A DNA stretch of 64,000 nucleotides, from the NCBI GenBank assembly GCA_016930275.1, contig JAFGHA010000088.1, positions 1-64,000 on the forward strand, written 5' to 3'. Source of the stretch: Chitinispirillaceae bacterium. GTDB lineage: Bacteria > Fibrobacterota > Chitinivibrionia > Chitinivibrionales > Chitinispirillaceae. The notes below the pieces were generated by a model, which made no database searches, was not told the origin of the DNA, and saw only the letters and a program-made list of their open reading frames with translations. How positions within the stretch are numbered: position 1 is the first letter of the stretch; each line of letters begins with the position of its first letter. The translations under genes and the position numbers were made by a program. Of this stretch, positions 26,777 through 36,445 are shown one piece after another.

Positions 26777-29700
26777 CTCTGATGATGGAAAAAATGCAAA
26801 AATCTATTCACCCCCATCCGATTTTACAGGTGACTGTGATGGTGGTTCAGAAAGTGGTTATCCCGATTTATCTCCTTGCTATATGCTAAGCCGCTACAGT
26901 TCTGTTTCAGTTGGAGAAAGCCCTTATGGTGGTCAGACACAGCTTGTTCGTACCCGCATTATTCAGTTGTTGAATGAATACTACGGCGACTGGAAGTGGG
27001 TACATGATCCTACCGCTAAAATCAACATAGTATGTCACAGTAATGACGGCCTTATCGTTACCAATGCCCTTAAGAACGATTCCATTTTTTATAACGACGG
27101 CAACAGTTACAGCACTTCCAGTGGCTATTATATCAACGGTCTTGGTATACGTTTGAGTGATCATGTCAATTTGGTACAAACGGTCGATACGCCGTTTGCT
27201 GAAACTGAATATGGTGTCTTCAACAAGTATTCCGGATTTCAGTATGAAGCCGTACGACTTCTTGTTGAAGCGGCTCCGGATCTGGCCGGTAGTTTATTTA
27301 ATAATTGTAATCCAATGAGTTTTGCCATTAAACAGGCTATATCTCCACTGGTTCAAATGTTCGTTAATGAAGTGATTGTTCATGATGCTGCAGGCACCGG
27401 TACCGCCGTAGCGAAAACCATGCAAAACGGCGGAGCATTTCTTAACGGTTTAAAAGGGGACGGCAAATCACCGGCTTTTTCCGATCAGCTTGATTATACT
27501 TACTTTTCTCAGGAACCGGACCAGAAAATACCCTACATCAATTATCAAGGTATAACAAGTGATGTCGGCGTCCTTTTTACCGCTCTCGAAGTCGCTTCTG
27601 TTGCCGCACTTTCATATAATGTTGCTAAATGTTTCTTCCCTATTCCTGGTTTCTGCAATCCTTGTGCTGTTCATGGCTGGGCGAACACAGTGTCCTTAAC
27701 CAACATGTTAAGAAAATGGGCATTTGAGTCTGATCTGATCGTCCCGGCCAAAAGCCAGAGAATGTTGTATATCTACACAGATATGGATCGTTCAAGGTAT
27801 AAGCTGATATCGAAATCCCGCGTCATGTTTGAACCCTGGCACTCTGCAATGCCGCTCACCATGAACGACGAGATATTACGCCGGCTTAATCCTGATCCTG
27901 TTATCAAATTCACACATGCCATAGGCGCGAACCAGATTGCCACGGTTCCTGAAGACAGTATATCCCTCCTGTTCCCCGTCGAATATGCGGGGGAAGATGT
28001 CTTTTCCAACAGTTCCAGCAATAATTACGTTGAATCCCACCCCATTGCCTCGTTCAACGGCATGACCGATACATCGAATCCCGCCATGCAGTGGCCGGCA
28101 ATTGATTCTTTCGGCACCATCAGAACCAATGCCGCAAGCGGAAGTGCGGTACAGATAGTCGGATACATCAAAAACAGTTTCATGAACCTGCTTGCCTGTT
28201 CTCTCTCGGTTAACGGCGGCTGGAAAACTCCATTGATCTTCTACCGTGATTACGGGAAGTGGACAAGCAGATGCGTCGACCGCGATGGCGACAACCGCAT
28301 CACCGATAACGACTGGCCGGGTGGAAGCTGGTTCTTTACCCCGGACATCTCCTGTTATATGCATCCGGGCGAAAACAGTGTTGTGATTACCGCCGGGCGA
28401 ACAGACGATACGTATCCGTTAACCGTTGCCACTCCGGCAGCTATGTATGCTCGAACCACGGTGGTCAACGGCAAGGCTTTGCGTCTCTTCGAAGCCGATT
28501 CAACGGGGCTCCGGAGGAGAGATGCCCTCTTCAACATGCCGATACGCTGGAATATCAGCGGAAACGAGGTAAAATCTTTCTACGTCGCCATTGCAGATTC
28601 GGTCACGCGTTATTCATCCGACGGTATCTGGATTGTCACCGATGCGCCACCGGATTCATGTGATCCGCCGATTGAAACGCAGTTCAATGAAACATTCAAC
28701 TGTGCCGTTGTAGGGGCAGGTGAGTTCTGTGCTCAGGATAACCCCTCCATGCCCGGCCATTTTCTCATCAATTTTAATCTCAATCCTTCGTGGTTCAGGG
28801 TGGATGGTTCCGATCCTGCCGTTGAGCAGAACCTTCATTTCTCTTTTTACGAGAACAGTTCCGGTGAGTTCCTTCACAAGTATGTGCCCTTCTACATCGA
28901 TAACGAACGAGTCAGTATCAACCTCTTCTCTCCGTCTCTTCTGGGTGACTTCAACGGTGACGGCATTGTCGATTCCAATGATTCCTGTGGCATCACAAAC
29001 GATTCCCTTCCTGCAACGTGCGACAGCGTTTCGTTGTGCGGCGGGTTCGGGTTGTCTTCCGAGGAATGTGATTCGGCAATAAGCGCCTGCAACAATCTCC
29101 GCTCAAACTATTCCGAATTTCTGCTTCCCGATTGCGATGGTATCGATAATGATTTCGATGGTGCGGCTGATGCAACAGCTGATATTTCGGAAATGACCAA
29201 TATCGAATATTACTCTCCGCAGTTCAATACCGCGGGCAAGTTGCTCACTCCGCCCATGTATTCACGTTTTACGATTACAGACAATCTTCAGGCGCAGTTC
29301 ACTATTCCCCGGAAACTTGAAATCCGGGTCTACAAGGTCGCCGGGTACACATTCAACCCGTCCGCCGATCAGCTGCTGTTTGCAGAAGATCACGGCAGCG
29401 ATGGTGCCGATTCCGTCTGGCAGTATGGTGAACATTCCTTTTTATGGCCCTTTGTTAAAAATCAGGGCGGTACCCAATTCGACAGCCTGAACCCGCCACC
29501 CGACGGGCTCTACTGCATGGTGGTTGCGGGGTGCGACATTGCGGGTGATACGGCAACCGCCGATCTGGTAGTAAGCGATCCAGGCTACTTCATCGTCGAT
29601 AGAACACCGCCGACAATGACTATTCTTAAAAACTGGCACGATCCCGCCAACAGTGATTCGGCGGTCATTCAATCCACTACCACCATTTTCGAAATGAGTT

Positions 29701-31739
29701 ACCGGCCCGGCCCGGCTGGGCATTCAGGTCCTTTCAGTGACCGGTTCGATTCGGAAACCGAGGATGTGACCGCTTATTTTCATCAGTATGTCGATCTTCT
29801 CAACACCGGGATTACAATACCGGTCGGTTACTATGTCGTAAGTTCAACACCTTCTTATCAGGATAGAATTAGAAACAGTCTGTATCTCAGCGGCGATCCC
29901 GCTTATCAGGGTACCGACGGCGATATCGATCCCACTACCTGTTATATTGAGACTCAGGATTATACCAACCCTGTTCTTAAATCAATCCGCCGGTTTCTGG
30001 TTCCCGCGCTGGGTACAGGTAAATACACCGTTGAATATGTGTTTAAGGATAAGGCCGGGAATGTTGGTAGAATGCATGATACCAACTTGGTGATTACGGT
30101 GAACAGGGATGAGGGGTTTGAGGGAGCGACGGAGGATGGTCGTATTGGTGTTGATTCTTCAGAGTCTTCATTTGATGAAAATACTGGTGAGGGTGTAGTA
30201 ACATCAACGGGCACCAACACCGAAAGTAACAGCTGGAAAACTGACGATGGTTTCGGTTTGAACTATGTTCCCGCTGAGGGTGCTTTCAGCATTGCTATTC
30301 GCGTTGACAGCTTGTACGGTTCTTTCCTTTCCGGTGGTATCGTGGCACGGCAGAGCCTTGATGTATCCGATGTTTCTATAATGCTTGAGGTGGACTTCAC
30401 CGGTAAGGTCTGGTTCTCTTACAGATCTGTTCGCGGTGCTACCCGTATAGGTGTCGGCAGTGCCGATATCGGTCGCACTTCCGGTGTCTGTCTCTGGCTG
30501 CAACGATTCGAGAATGGTCTGGTATCCGCATCGTACAGTCTCGATTGTGTCAACTACACATCACTCGGTACCATCAGTTTCGGCACGCAGGATCTCATTG
30601 TCGGACCGTTTGTTCGGGTGAGTGAAGGCTCAGCTACTCTTGAATACACTAAAGTGCAGCCGCCGGGTCGCACCTGGGAACCGGTGCAGCCGATCGCCAA
30701 TACCGTCGTCAACAACTGCGACGGCAGCTTCACCGCGAGTTTCGGGTACAACAATCCCAACGCTTCGGCGGTGGCGCTGCCATACGGTAGCCGGAACTGG
30801 TTCTTCAATAACAATGGTTCCTTTACCGTTCCGGAGTGTCCGGCTATTTTCGAGCCCGGTAGTCATTCCAATGTATTCACGGTTGACTTCAACGGTTCCA
30901 CGATCGCATGGTTTCTTGACAGCACCTACGTAACGGCAACCGGTGTTCCCGCCGCGTGTGAACCGGTCATTATTCCCGGTTCGGTTTCCGGGTATGCGGT
31001 GTACGGGTTCAATCGGGTGGATCTTGCCGATCGCAGCGAGCTGATCTGCGGCAGCGGGAAGTGCGCCACGGCTTCGGGTAACGGAGGTGGTGTAACAATC
31101 GGCGTACAGAGCAAGGTGAGGAGTATCGAGAGCCGGGGGCCGGTATTCCTGCGGAACTATGCGGATTGCTCGGACTTTATCAAATCCGCCGATTCGGTAA
31201 ATCTGCAGAGTAGTGCAACGTGTCCCTCTATCACACCGTTCTACACCTTCCCTGCGGAGGTACTGCCGTCATCGGCATCCACCGGCAGCATCGATTTTAC
31301 CGGAGTGCCGCAAGCCGATACGTTTGTTGAATCGTATCAGACGAAAACGCTCTCGCCCGGTACCTTCTGGAACTATACCTGCCGGGCGAACGGTAAACTG
31401 AAGTTGAGTGCCGGTACCTACTATTTTCATAACCTCCACATGGAGAATAACTCCATCATCGAGTGTACTGTGTCGTCGGGATCGGTGAAGGTGTTTGTGG
31501 AGAACTATTATTACTCCGGGGCAACGTGCACTATAGTCGGCGGCGATGCTTCGAAAGTGTTGTACGGGTATATCGGTACCAATACCGTTACCGTGGATAA
31601 ACTCAAGGGAACGCTTGTCGCACCGAATGCGACCATCGAGGCCGGTGGGTGGGCACCTACCTTCTACGGGCAGCTTATTGGCAAAGAGGTGGTGGCGAGG
31701 CCGGATTTCAAGTTGTATTATCAGCCATTCGCTGAATAA
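26661..31739 (+). CDS. Giant secreted multidomain protein (hydrolase-like N-terminal region, ConA-like and C-terminal modules), 5' end damaged
   Basis: An open frame of 1692 codons. The first 35 codons overlap the LolA-like frame and look like shadow sequence, so the true coding part starts near 26750. Protein residues about 40-250 look like an alpha/beta-hydrolase (lipase-like) missing its beginning: KINIVCHSNDGLIVTNAL resembles the nucleophile elbow 'vdivaHSqGGlv'. Further on come Ca-binding repeats (GDFNGDGIVDSNDS and DCDGIDNDFDG, dockerin/thrombospondin-3-like) and Ig-like segments. A ConA/DUF1349-like sandwich follows near residues 1190-1330. The next module resembles the 'dGtytAyFGYnN' type (FTASFGYNNPNASAVALPYG). 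The C-terminal domain is rich in 'LVAPNATIEAGG'-type beta repeats. No signal peptide remains in this frame, so it is probably broken unless programmed frameshifting occurs. Confidence 0.5.
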   Translation: MNSSFPKSWRIPAVIQPGQKRPMAMLPVPFPPDPVYRFDSDDGKNAKIYSPPSDFTGDCDGGSESGYPDLSPCYMLSRYSSVSVGESPYGGQTQLVRTRIIQLLNEYYGDWKWVHDPTAKINIVCHSNDGLIVTNALKNDSIFYNDGNSYSTSSGYYINGLGIRLSDHVNLVQTVDTPFAETEYGVFNKYSGFQYEAVRLLVEAAPDLAGSLFNNCNPMSFAIKQAISPLVQMFVNEVIVHDAAGTGTAVAKTMQNGGAFLNGLKGDGKSPAFSDQLDYTYFSQEPDQKIPYINYQGITSDVGVLFTALEVASVAALSYNVAKCFFPIPGFCNPCAVHGWANTVSLTNMLRKWAFESDLIVPAKSQRMLYIYTDMDRSRYKLISKSRVMFEPWHSAMPLTMNDEILRRLNPDPVIKFTHAIGANQIATVPEDSISLLFPVEYAGEDVFSNSSSNNYVESHPIASFNGMTDTSNPAMQWPAIDSFGTIRTNAASGSAVQIVGYIKNSFMNLLACSLSVNGGWKTPLIFYRDYGKWTSRCVDRDGDNRITDNDWPGGSWFFTPDISCYMHPGENSVVITAGRTDDTYPLTVATPAAMYARTTVVNGKALRLFEADSTGLRRRDALFNMPIRWNISGNEVKSFYVAIADSVTRYSSDGIWIVTDAPPDSCDPPIETQFNETFNCAVVGAGEFCAQDNPSMPGHFLINFNLNPSWFRVDGSDPAVEQNLHFSFYENSSGEFLHKYVPFYIDNERVSINLFSPSLLGDFNGDGIVDSNDSCGITNDSLPATCDSVSLCGGFGLSSEECDSAISACNNLRSNYSEFLLPDCDGIDNDFDGAADATADISEMTNIEYYSPQFNTAGKLLTPPMYSRFTITDNLQAQFTIPRKLEIRVYKVAGYTFNPSADQLLFAEDHGSDGADSVWQYGEHSFLWPFVKNQGGTQFDSLNPPPDGLYCMVVAGCDIAGDTATADLVVSDPGYFIVDRTPPTMTILKNWHDPANSDSAVIQSTTTIFEMSYRPGPAGHSGPFSDRFDSETEDVTAYFHQYVDLLNTGITIPVGYYVVSSTPSYQDRIRNSLYLSGDPAYQGTDGDIDPTTCYIETQDYTNPVLKSIRRFLVPALGTGKYTVEYVFKDKAGNVGRMHDTNLVITVNRDEGFEGATEDGRIGVDSSESSFDENTGEGVVTSTGTNTESNSWKTDDGFGLNYVPAEGAFSIAIRVDSLYGSFLSGGIVARQSLDVSDVSIMLEVDFTGKVWFSYRSVRGATRIGVGSADIGRTSGVCLWLQRFENGLVSASYSLDCVNYTSLGTISFGTQDLIVGPFVRVSEGSATLEYTKVQPPGRTWEPVQPIANTVVNNCDGSFTASFGYNNPNASAVALPYGSRNWFFNNNGSFTVPECPAIFEPGSHSNVFTVDFNGSTIAWFLDSTYVTATGVPAACEPVIIPGSVSGYAVYGFNRVDLADRSELICGSGKCATASGNGGGVTIGVQSKVRSIESRGPVFLRNYADCSDFIKSADSVNLQSSATCPSITPFYTFPAEVLPSSASTGSIDFTGVPQADTFVESYQTKTLSPGTFWNYTCRANGKLKLSAGTYYFHNLHMENNSIIECTVSSGSVKVFVENYYYSGATCTIVGGDASKVLYGYIGTNTVTVDKLKGTLVAPNATIEAGGWAPTFYGQLIGKEVVARPDFKLYYQPFAE

Positions 31740-31761
31740 GTATTTCCCGTAGTTTGATTAG

Positions 31762-31801
31762 AAAAGCCGCTTGTGCAGTCTCCTGTATAAGCGGCTTTTT
31801 T
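31762..31801 (+). terminator. Rho-independent terminator after the giant secreted gene
   Basis: An 11-bp stem AAAAGCCGCTT (31762-31772) with AAGCGGCTTTT (31789-31799), 16-base loop that can pair further, and a run of six T residues ending at 31801. It lies 22 bases after the gene's stop. Confidence 0.9.
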
Positions 31802-31926
31802 CGTCAAGTAGCGTGAACAGGCAGTTGTTCGAAATGTCGAACCAACCGTCAGAGCACGCCATGGCGTTTCGTTACAAATGAGATATTCATTTCGTGGTGT
31901 TGGCGCGACTTTGCGGTGAACTGTCG

Positions 31927-31954
31927 GTAGGGACGTTCAATTGAACGTCCTTAC
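31927..31954. repeat. REP-like palindrome, copy B
   Basis: The 20-base core GGACGTTCAATTGAACGTCC (31931-31950) is a perfect palindrome. The arms extend to GTAG...TTAC with one G-T mismatch. Its 5' side matches the palindrome at 11187-11216. Elements spelled GTAGgGACGTTnnn... are common dispersed repeats in bacterial genomes, often remnants of miniature transposons. Confidence 0.65.
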
Positions 31955-31987
31955 ATGAAGTATGCCGGGGAATACACGGTATGTTTT

Positions 31988-33586
31988 TTATTCCTGCGGC
32001 CGGTGTACATACAGGCCCGGCGTAACGTGTACCCTACCGGGAGCGGCTGCAGCTGCGGCCATTCTACCGGCGAGCGTATAATAGCGCATTCCGTCCTTTG
32101 GGAGAGTATTGGTGAATGTCAAACTGGTCTGCGGTTTAGCAAGGGTAATCCGCCGCAGCCGCTGCGGTGTTGTTACACCACTTGCCAGCTTGAGTGCATT
32201 ATAAGCGTTGAGGCGGCCGTAACCAAAGTACTTGTCCCAGCCCTTGGTGTCTTCGGACGGGTCGCCCACCTGGTCCTCGGCGGATTGGTGGAGGATTTCC
32301 TTGATTTGGGCGGGTGTGAGGGTCGGGTTTTTCGCGAGGAGGAGGGAAACCACACCGGTGGTGTAAGCTGTTGAATGGGAAGTGCCAGAGCTATTTAAGC
32401 CATATTTGTTTTCATCTATTTCATCCAAATAAAAAATGAACATTCCTGGTGCAACGATATCTATCTCCTGTCCGTAATTGCTTCCAGAAGTATCAGAAAG
32501 TTCATACCTTTTATCGTCTGGCCCTGTAGCCCCAATTGCAATTACCTCATCATACGCTGCAGGATAGCCAATTTTTTCAATATTTTTATTGCCTGTCCCA
32601 GCTATCGCTACAACATTTTTCTCATCTACGTATTTTATCAAATCGTTTTCTGTTTGTATATTTTCATCTCCAGTGTATGAGATATTTAGTACTTTTGCTC
32701 CCATTTTTATTGCATATTCAATCCCTTTAAGGGATGTTTGAGTGCTCCCCGTTTTAATACTATCTAATATCTTTAATACCATAATACTTGCATTCAGATT
32801 CACTCCTGCAAACCCTATCGCATTGTTCGTATTCGCACCTATCGTTCCTGCCATAGCTGTCCCATGTCCGTTATCATCACTCGGATCATTGTCGTCATTC
32901 ACAAAATCCCATCCGTTCACATCATCCACATACCCGTTATCATCGTCATCAATGCCATTGTCGGGTATCTCTCCCTGATTTTTCCACAATCGTCCCGCAA
33001 GTTCAGGGTGGTCCATTTTACAACCTGAATCCAGTATCGCAATTATTATTGTGCGGTCTCCCTGTTCCAGCTCCCACGCTTCCGGCATGTCGATATCCGC
33101 GTCGTCCTTCGGAGTGTATGCACCACCCATGTCGAAGCTCGCGTCGTTGTGGAGTGCCCACTGGCGGTTAAAATACTGGTCGTTTGGAAACCAAGCTTCT
33201 TCGGATGAGCAGCCGCGGGTAATGTAATCCGGTTCCACATACTCGAACAGGTCGGTGGCCATGTAGGCGGCTGTCAGGCGCTCTATCGTTTTGGTGGTTT
33301 TAAAGGTGAAAACGTACGTCTGCAGCAGCGGGTTGTTTACATCGTCGTGTTTTGTGCGGGGAATCAGCGGTTCGAGCTTGCTGCAGCGGTAGGTGTCGTT
33401 CAGGCTGTCGAGTGTCGGGTTGCCGGTGTTTTTCGGGGTTATATCTGCCTTAAAAGTGATTCCCGGTTTGAACTTTCCGAGCAGTCTTCCTTCAACATAT
33501 TTACAGTGTTGCGTGTTTGCTAAAGCAGTGCTAAATAGTAAGAGTGCAAGCAGTCCGGGTATATTTATAGGCATTCTGTTTTTCAT
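31988..33586 (-). CDS. Secreted subtilisin-like serine protease (S8) with AT-rich catalytic core
   Basis: A 532-residue protein with signal peptide (NIPGLLALLLFSTALA). An N-terminal prodomain-like region spans residues about 25-105. The catalytic triad is Asp in IAILDSGCKMDHPE (near residue 176), His in DNGHGTAMAGTIGA (near 230) and Ser in GLNSSGTSHSTAYTTG (near 396); the oxyanion Asn is in GTGNKN. The C-terminus (MRYYTLAGRMAAAAAAPG...LYVHR) resembles a sorting-type domain ('vYdl.Grrv...l.pGvYvvr') seen in secreted Fibrobacterota and T9SS proteins. Positions about 32385-33040, the core of the protease domain, are roughly one-third GC, whereas both ends are about 55%, suggesting the core was replaced by recombination. 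Confidence 0.85.
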   Translation of the reverse strand: MKNRMPINIPGLLALLLFSTALANTQHCKYVEGRLLGKFKPGITFKADITPKNTGNPTLDSLNDTYRCSKLEPLIPRTKHDDVNNPLLQTYVFTFKTTKTIERLTAAYMATDLFEYVEPDYITRGCSSEEAWFPNDQYFNRQWALHNDASFDMGGAYTPKDDADIDMPEAWELEQGDRTIIIAILDSGCKMDHPELAGRLWKNQGEIPDNGIDDDDNGYVDDVNGWDFVNDDNDPSDDNGHGTAMAGTIGANTNNAIGFAGVNLNASIMVLKILDSIKTGSTQTSLKGIEYAIKMGAKVLNISYTGDENIQTENDLIKYVDEKNVVAIAGTGNKNIEKIGYPAAYDEVIAIGATGPDDKRYELSDTSGSNYGQEIDIVAPGMFIFYLDEIDENKYGLNSSGTSHSTAYTTGVVSLLLAKNPTLTPAQIKEILHQSAEDQVGDPSEDTKGWDKYFGYGRLNAYNALKLASGVTTPQRLRRITLAKPQTSLTFTNTLPKDGMRYYTLAGRMAAAAAAPGRVHVTPGLYVHRPQE

Positions 33587-33687
33587 GGTAATATTGCTCC
33601 TGTCAATAGTTGGGTGTTATACCTTATATATAGCATTACCTGTTCATTCTCTCAAATTGTACCGCAGAGCTTCCCCTGAGTGCTGGT

Positions 33688-35136
33688 TCAATCCTTTACC
33701 AGCCTTACCACGAGTCCGTTGTTCTTGTTTTTATAATCAAAACCGCAGTATTCCCAGTTCGATTTCAATGCGCAAAAATCAGCCGCATAACTTTCCGTTC
33801 CATCAAAACACCACCAGTAAGTGGCATACTCCCGGTCATAGTTAATTCCAATATTTCGGTCGAGAAAACCGGTCGGTAACGCGGTAAATCCGCTTCGGTT
33901 ATTTTTAGATAGGTCACATCCCAATGCTCCCTCTGTTATATCGGTATTCCAGTCCGTGGTTGCCGCCATGGCTTTTGCAACCTTGTTTTCCGTCGTTGTG
34001 CCGTCCCAGTTGTAACCGTTTAACGCAAGATAGTTCAGAAGTGTAAACCATTCTTCCAGTGTGGGAACATGCCACCCTTCGGGGGCGAGTTTTCGCGTGT
34101 CCACAGTATAGCCGTTGTAAAAAGCTCCATATTTTCTGATGCTTGCCTTGTTGGTGGTGTCGACGTAACAATATTGGGGTGTACCGGAATCAATCCAGGT
34201 TTTGGCGTTCATGTTCAGGGAGATCGGTGTACCGTCGTTGAGCCTGGTTGTCCTCAGGTTCTCCACCGTCCAGATCTGGGTACCGAGTTTTACCAGGTGG
34301 TAGGTGTTGCCGTCAATATCGGTCATGGTTGAATCGGTCATCGTACTCCCTGTATCTGGTGTGTCAACAGGAATTGACACTGTTTTTTCACAGACCAGTC
34401 GTATCGATCCTGCAACGGTTTTTATTGAACTGCCGCCATGGAGTCTTTTTTCAGTATTGTATAACATCCGGTAGTCTGCCGTTGTGTCCGTCCTTTCATC
34501 AGCGGTCCACCAAATACTGTTTGTTCCCATGCTCCAGAATACCCCATCAGGTGTCCGGCCACCACTCGGGTATGCGGAAAATCCGCTGCTGTTATTCGTT
34601 GCCATGTCATTTCCAGGAGTTCCCTGCGTCTGTGTGCTTTTCCAATCGGTTTGAGCGGCCAAGGATTTGGCAATTTCTCCCGAATATGCCGGGTTCCAGC
34701 TGTAGTCATGGTCGATCAGGTAAATTTCCAGAATATTCCAGTCATTGAGTGTCGGCACTCTCCACCCCTCCGGTGCAAGTTTACCGGTTTCGACGGTTAA
34801 CCAGTTGTACAATGCGCCGTTTTTTTCTATGGAGTCATTGTCCGTTGTATTGTTGTAATAACAGTATCCCGGGGTATTGAGGCTGCTCCATGCAGCACTG
34901 TCGGAGACTTGGGGAATCGGTGTTCCATCGTTGTACCTGGTTGTACGCAGGTTTTCAACCGTCCAGATCTGGGTACCGATAACTACCGTATGGTAAACAT
35001 TTCCATCGGCATCGGTTACGGTCGAATCTACTTCCACCGGTTCGTCTTTGTCAGCCGTTACCGGCTGGTCGCATGCGGTGTGGAGTATTCCTGTTATTGC
35101 CGCCAAAGTTATGAGTACTATTTTATCTGTTTTCAT
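33688..35136 (-). CDS. FISUMP-domain lipoprotein with two tandem copies
   Basis: A 482-residue lipoprotein: lipobox LHTA-C at Cys22 after the signal helix. Two copies of the Fibrobacter succinogenes major paralogous domain follow. Each starts 'vtDadGNvYhtVviGtQiWtvENLrTTryNDGTPI' and continues with a 'pgYCYYnN', 'GAlYNw.tV.tgKLAPEGWrVPTl.eW' and 'SGFsAlPtG' pattern. The first copy spans residues about 40-270 and the second about 285-482, separated by a threonine/serine linker. The domain is found in surface proteins of Fibrobacter and relatives. Its role is unknown, but a C-type-lectin-like or formylglycine-enzyme-like fold and surface adhesion have been suggested. It is downstream of a long AT-rich upstream region. 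Confidence 0.88.
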   Translation of the reverse strand: MKTDKIVLITLAAITGILHTACDQPVTADKDEPVEVDSTVTDADGNVYHTVVIGTQIWTVENLRTTRYNDGTPIPQVSDSAAWSSLNTPGYCYYNNTTDNDSIEKNGALYNWLTVETGKLAPEGWRVPTLNDWNILEIYLIDHDYSWNPAYSGEIAKSLAAQTDWKSTQTQGTPGNDMATNNSSGFSAYPSGGRTPDGVFWSMGTNSIWWTADERTDTTADYRMLYNTEKRLHGGSSIKTVAGSIRLVCEKTVSIPVDTPDTGSTMTDSTMTDIDGNTYHLVKLGTQIWTVENLRTTRLNDGTPISLNMNAKTWIDSGTPQYCYVDTTNKASIRKYGAFYNGYTVDTRKLAPEGWHVPTLEEWFTLLNYLALNGYNWDGTTTENKVAKAMAATTDWNTDITEGALGCDLSKNNRSGFTALPTGFLDRNIGINYDREYATYWWCFDGTESYAADFCALKSNWEYCGFDYKNKNNGLVVRLVKD

Positions 35137-35761
35137 GGTGTTTGAGGCTCCCGGTGTGTGATGCGGTATATTCTTAGTAAGAAATATATTGTTTATGGTG
35201 CATTATTCTCACCTTTACTGCCCTGTTTATGCCTCTTAATACATCGCTTAAATTTGGTGCCATGGGATCTGTGTCCGAAAAGTAATTTATCTGCACAGTA
35301 CTATTTTTTAGTGTCCGGTTCTGGAGGTGTATACTCCTTGAGCACTGATTGTCAAAACGATTCCGGAGGGGTGTTCCTTTACAGACCGATAGCATTCCGA
35401 TACAACGCACGGAACGGACTGGAACTTTTTTAAGTGAGAGTATTTAAAGGAATCATTGAAAACTGTTTCTTGGTAAAAAAACATAAGTCTTGGCGAAATT
35501 AACCGAGGGTAGGAGCGGGGTAATAAAATAATATCCACATGAAAAAGAAGAAATTTGAATTCAATGCAATTAACCTGATATATCAATTTTATATAGATGT
35601 ATTTTTGGGTTTGGTATAAAGCGGTTTTGTCTGAATGTAAAAAGTAATCGATCCATTGCAATAAAGAACATTCCGCGACGTCAGAATATGGCATGAAATC
35701 TGCTACAATACATCGCTTCTGTTTTGAATACATTCTACTTTAATAGAGGCTGGAGGAAAAG
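35137..35761. other. AT-rich intergenic region between divergent genes
   Basis: About 620 bases between the FISUMP lipoprotein (minus) and the ABC operon (plus), low in GC, with no credible coding frame. Short frames lack ribosome sites and cross each other. It must contain divergent promoters. I could not assign them with confidence. No repeat or RNA gene was recognised. Confidence 0.4.
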
Positions 35762-36442
35762 GTGAACATAATCGAGATCAGGAATCTGAAAAAAGATTAT
35801 GCACTGGGAAAGACCACGGTGCATGCACTGCGAGGAATTGATCTGTCGATCGTAAAGGGAGACCTTATCAGTATTATCGGTCCGTCGGGAAGCGGTAAGA
35901 CCACCCTGCTCAACGTCATCGGTTGTATCGACGATGCGACCGAGGGAAGCGTGAAGGTGGGTGAGCGCGAGATCACCAAAATGACCGATAAGCAGATTAC
36001 CGATCTCCGTCTCCACCATATCGGGTTTATCTTTCAGACGTTCAATCTGATTCCGGTGCTCAATGCGATAGAAAATGTCGAATTCCCGCTGCTGCTCATG
36101 AAAAAGCAGTCGAAGGGCGAAATCCGCCGACGGGCCGAAAAGCTCATCGATGAAGTAGGACTGCGTGAGTACGTCAAACACCGTCCGGCCGAACTTTCCG
36201 GAGGGCAGCGTCAGCGGGTGGCGATTGCCCGGGCGCTGGTGACCAATCCCGATATTGTGCTTGCGGATGAACCGACAGCAAACCTCGATTCGGTAACCGG
36301 TGCGCAGATTCTCGACCTGATGAAAGAGATGAACCGGATCGAAAAGACCACGTTCATTTTTTCCACTCACGACGCCAATGTGCTTAAATACGCGAACAGC
36401 GTGGTGAAAATCCGTGACGGTCTCATTGCGGAAGAGGCGTAA
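35762..36442 (+). CDS. ABC transporter ATPase, LolD/MacB type
   Basis: A 226-residue ATPase starting at GTG 35762 with TGGAGG 6 bases upstream. Walker A is GPSGSGKTT (residues 40-48), Q-loop in IGFIFQTFNLIPVLNAIENV (the exporter-type 'vGFvFQ.fnLlp.lta.eNv'), signature LSGGQRQRVAIARAL, Walker B IVLADEPTANLD and H-loop STHD. This is the LolD/MacB/FtsE-like subgroup that powers FtsX-type permeases in lipoprotein release or mechanotransmission. First gene of a five-gene operon with two such permeases, a LolA-like protein and a barrel. Confidence 0.92.
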   Translation: MNIIEIRNLKKDYALGKTTVHALRGIDLSIVKGDLISIIGPSGSGKTTLLNVIGCIDDATEGSVKVGEREITKMTDKQITDLRLHHIGFIFQTFNLIPVLNAIENVEFPLLLMKKQSKGEIRRRAEKLIDEVGLREYVKHRPAELSGGQRQRVAIARALVTNPDIVLADEPTANLDSVTGAQILDLMKEMNRIEKTTFIFSTHDANVLKYANSVVKIRDGLIAEEA

Positions 36443-36445
36443 ATC

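Noticed and set aside
35158-35733. 91- and 141-codon frames upstream of the ABC operon
   Set aside because: Opposite strands, overlapping, no ribosome sites, AT-rich; more likely promoter region than genes.
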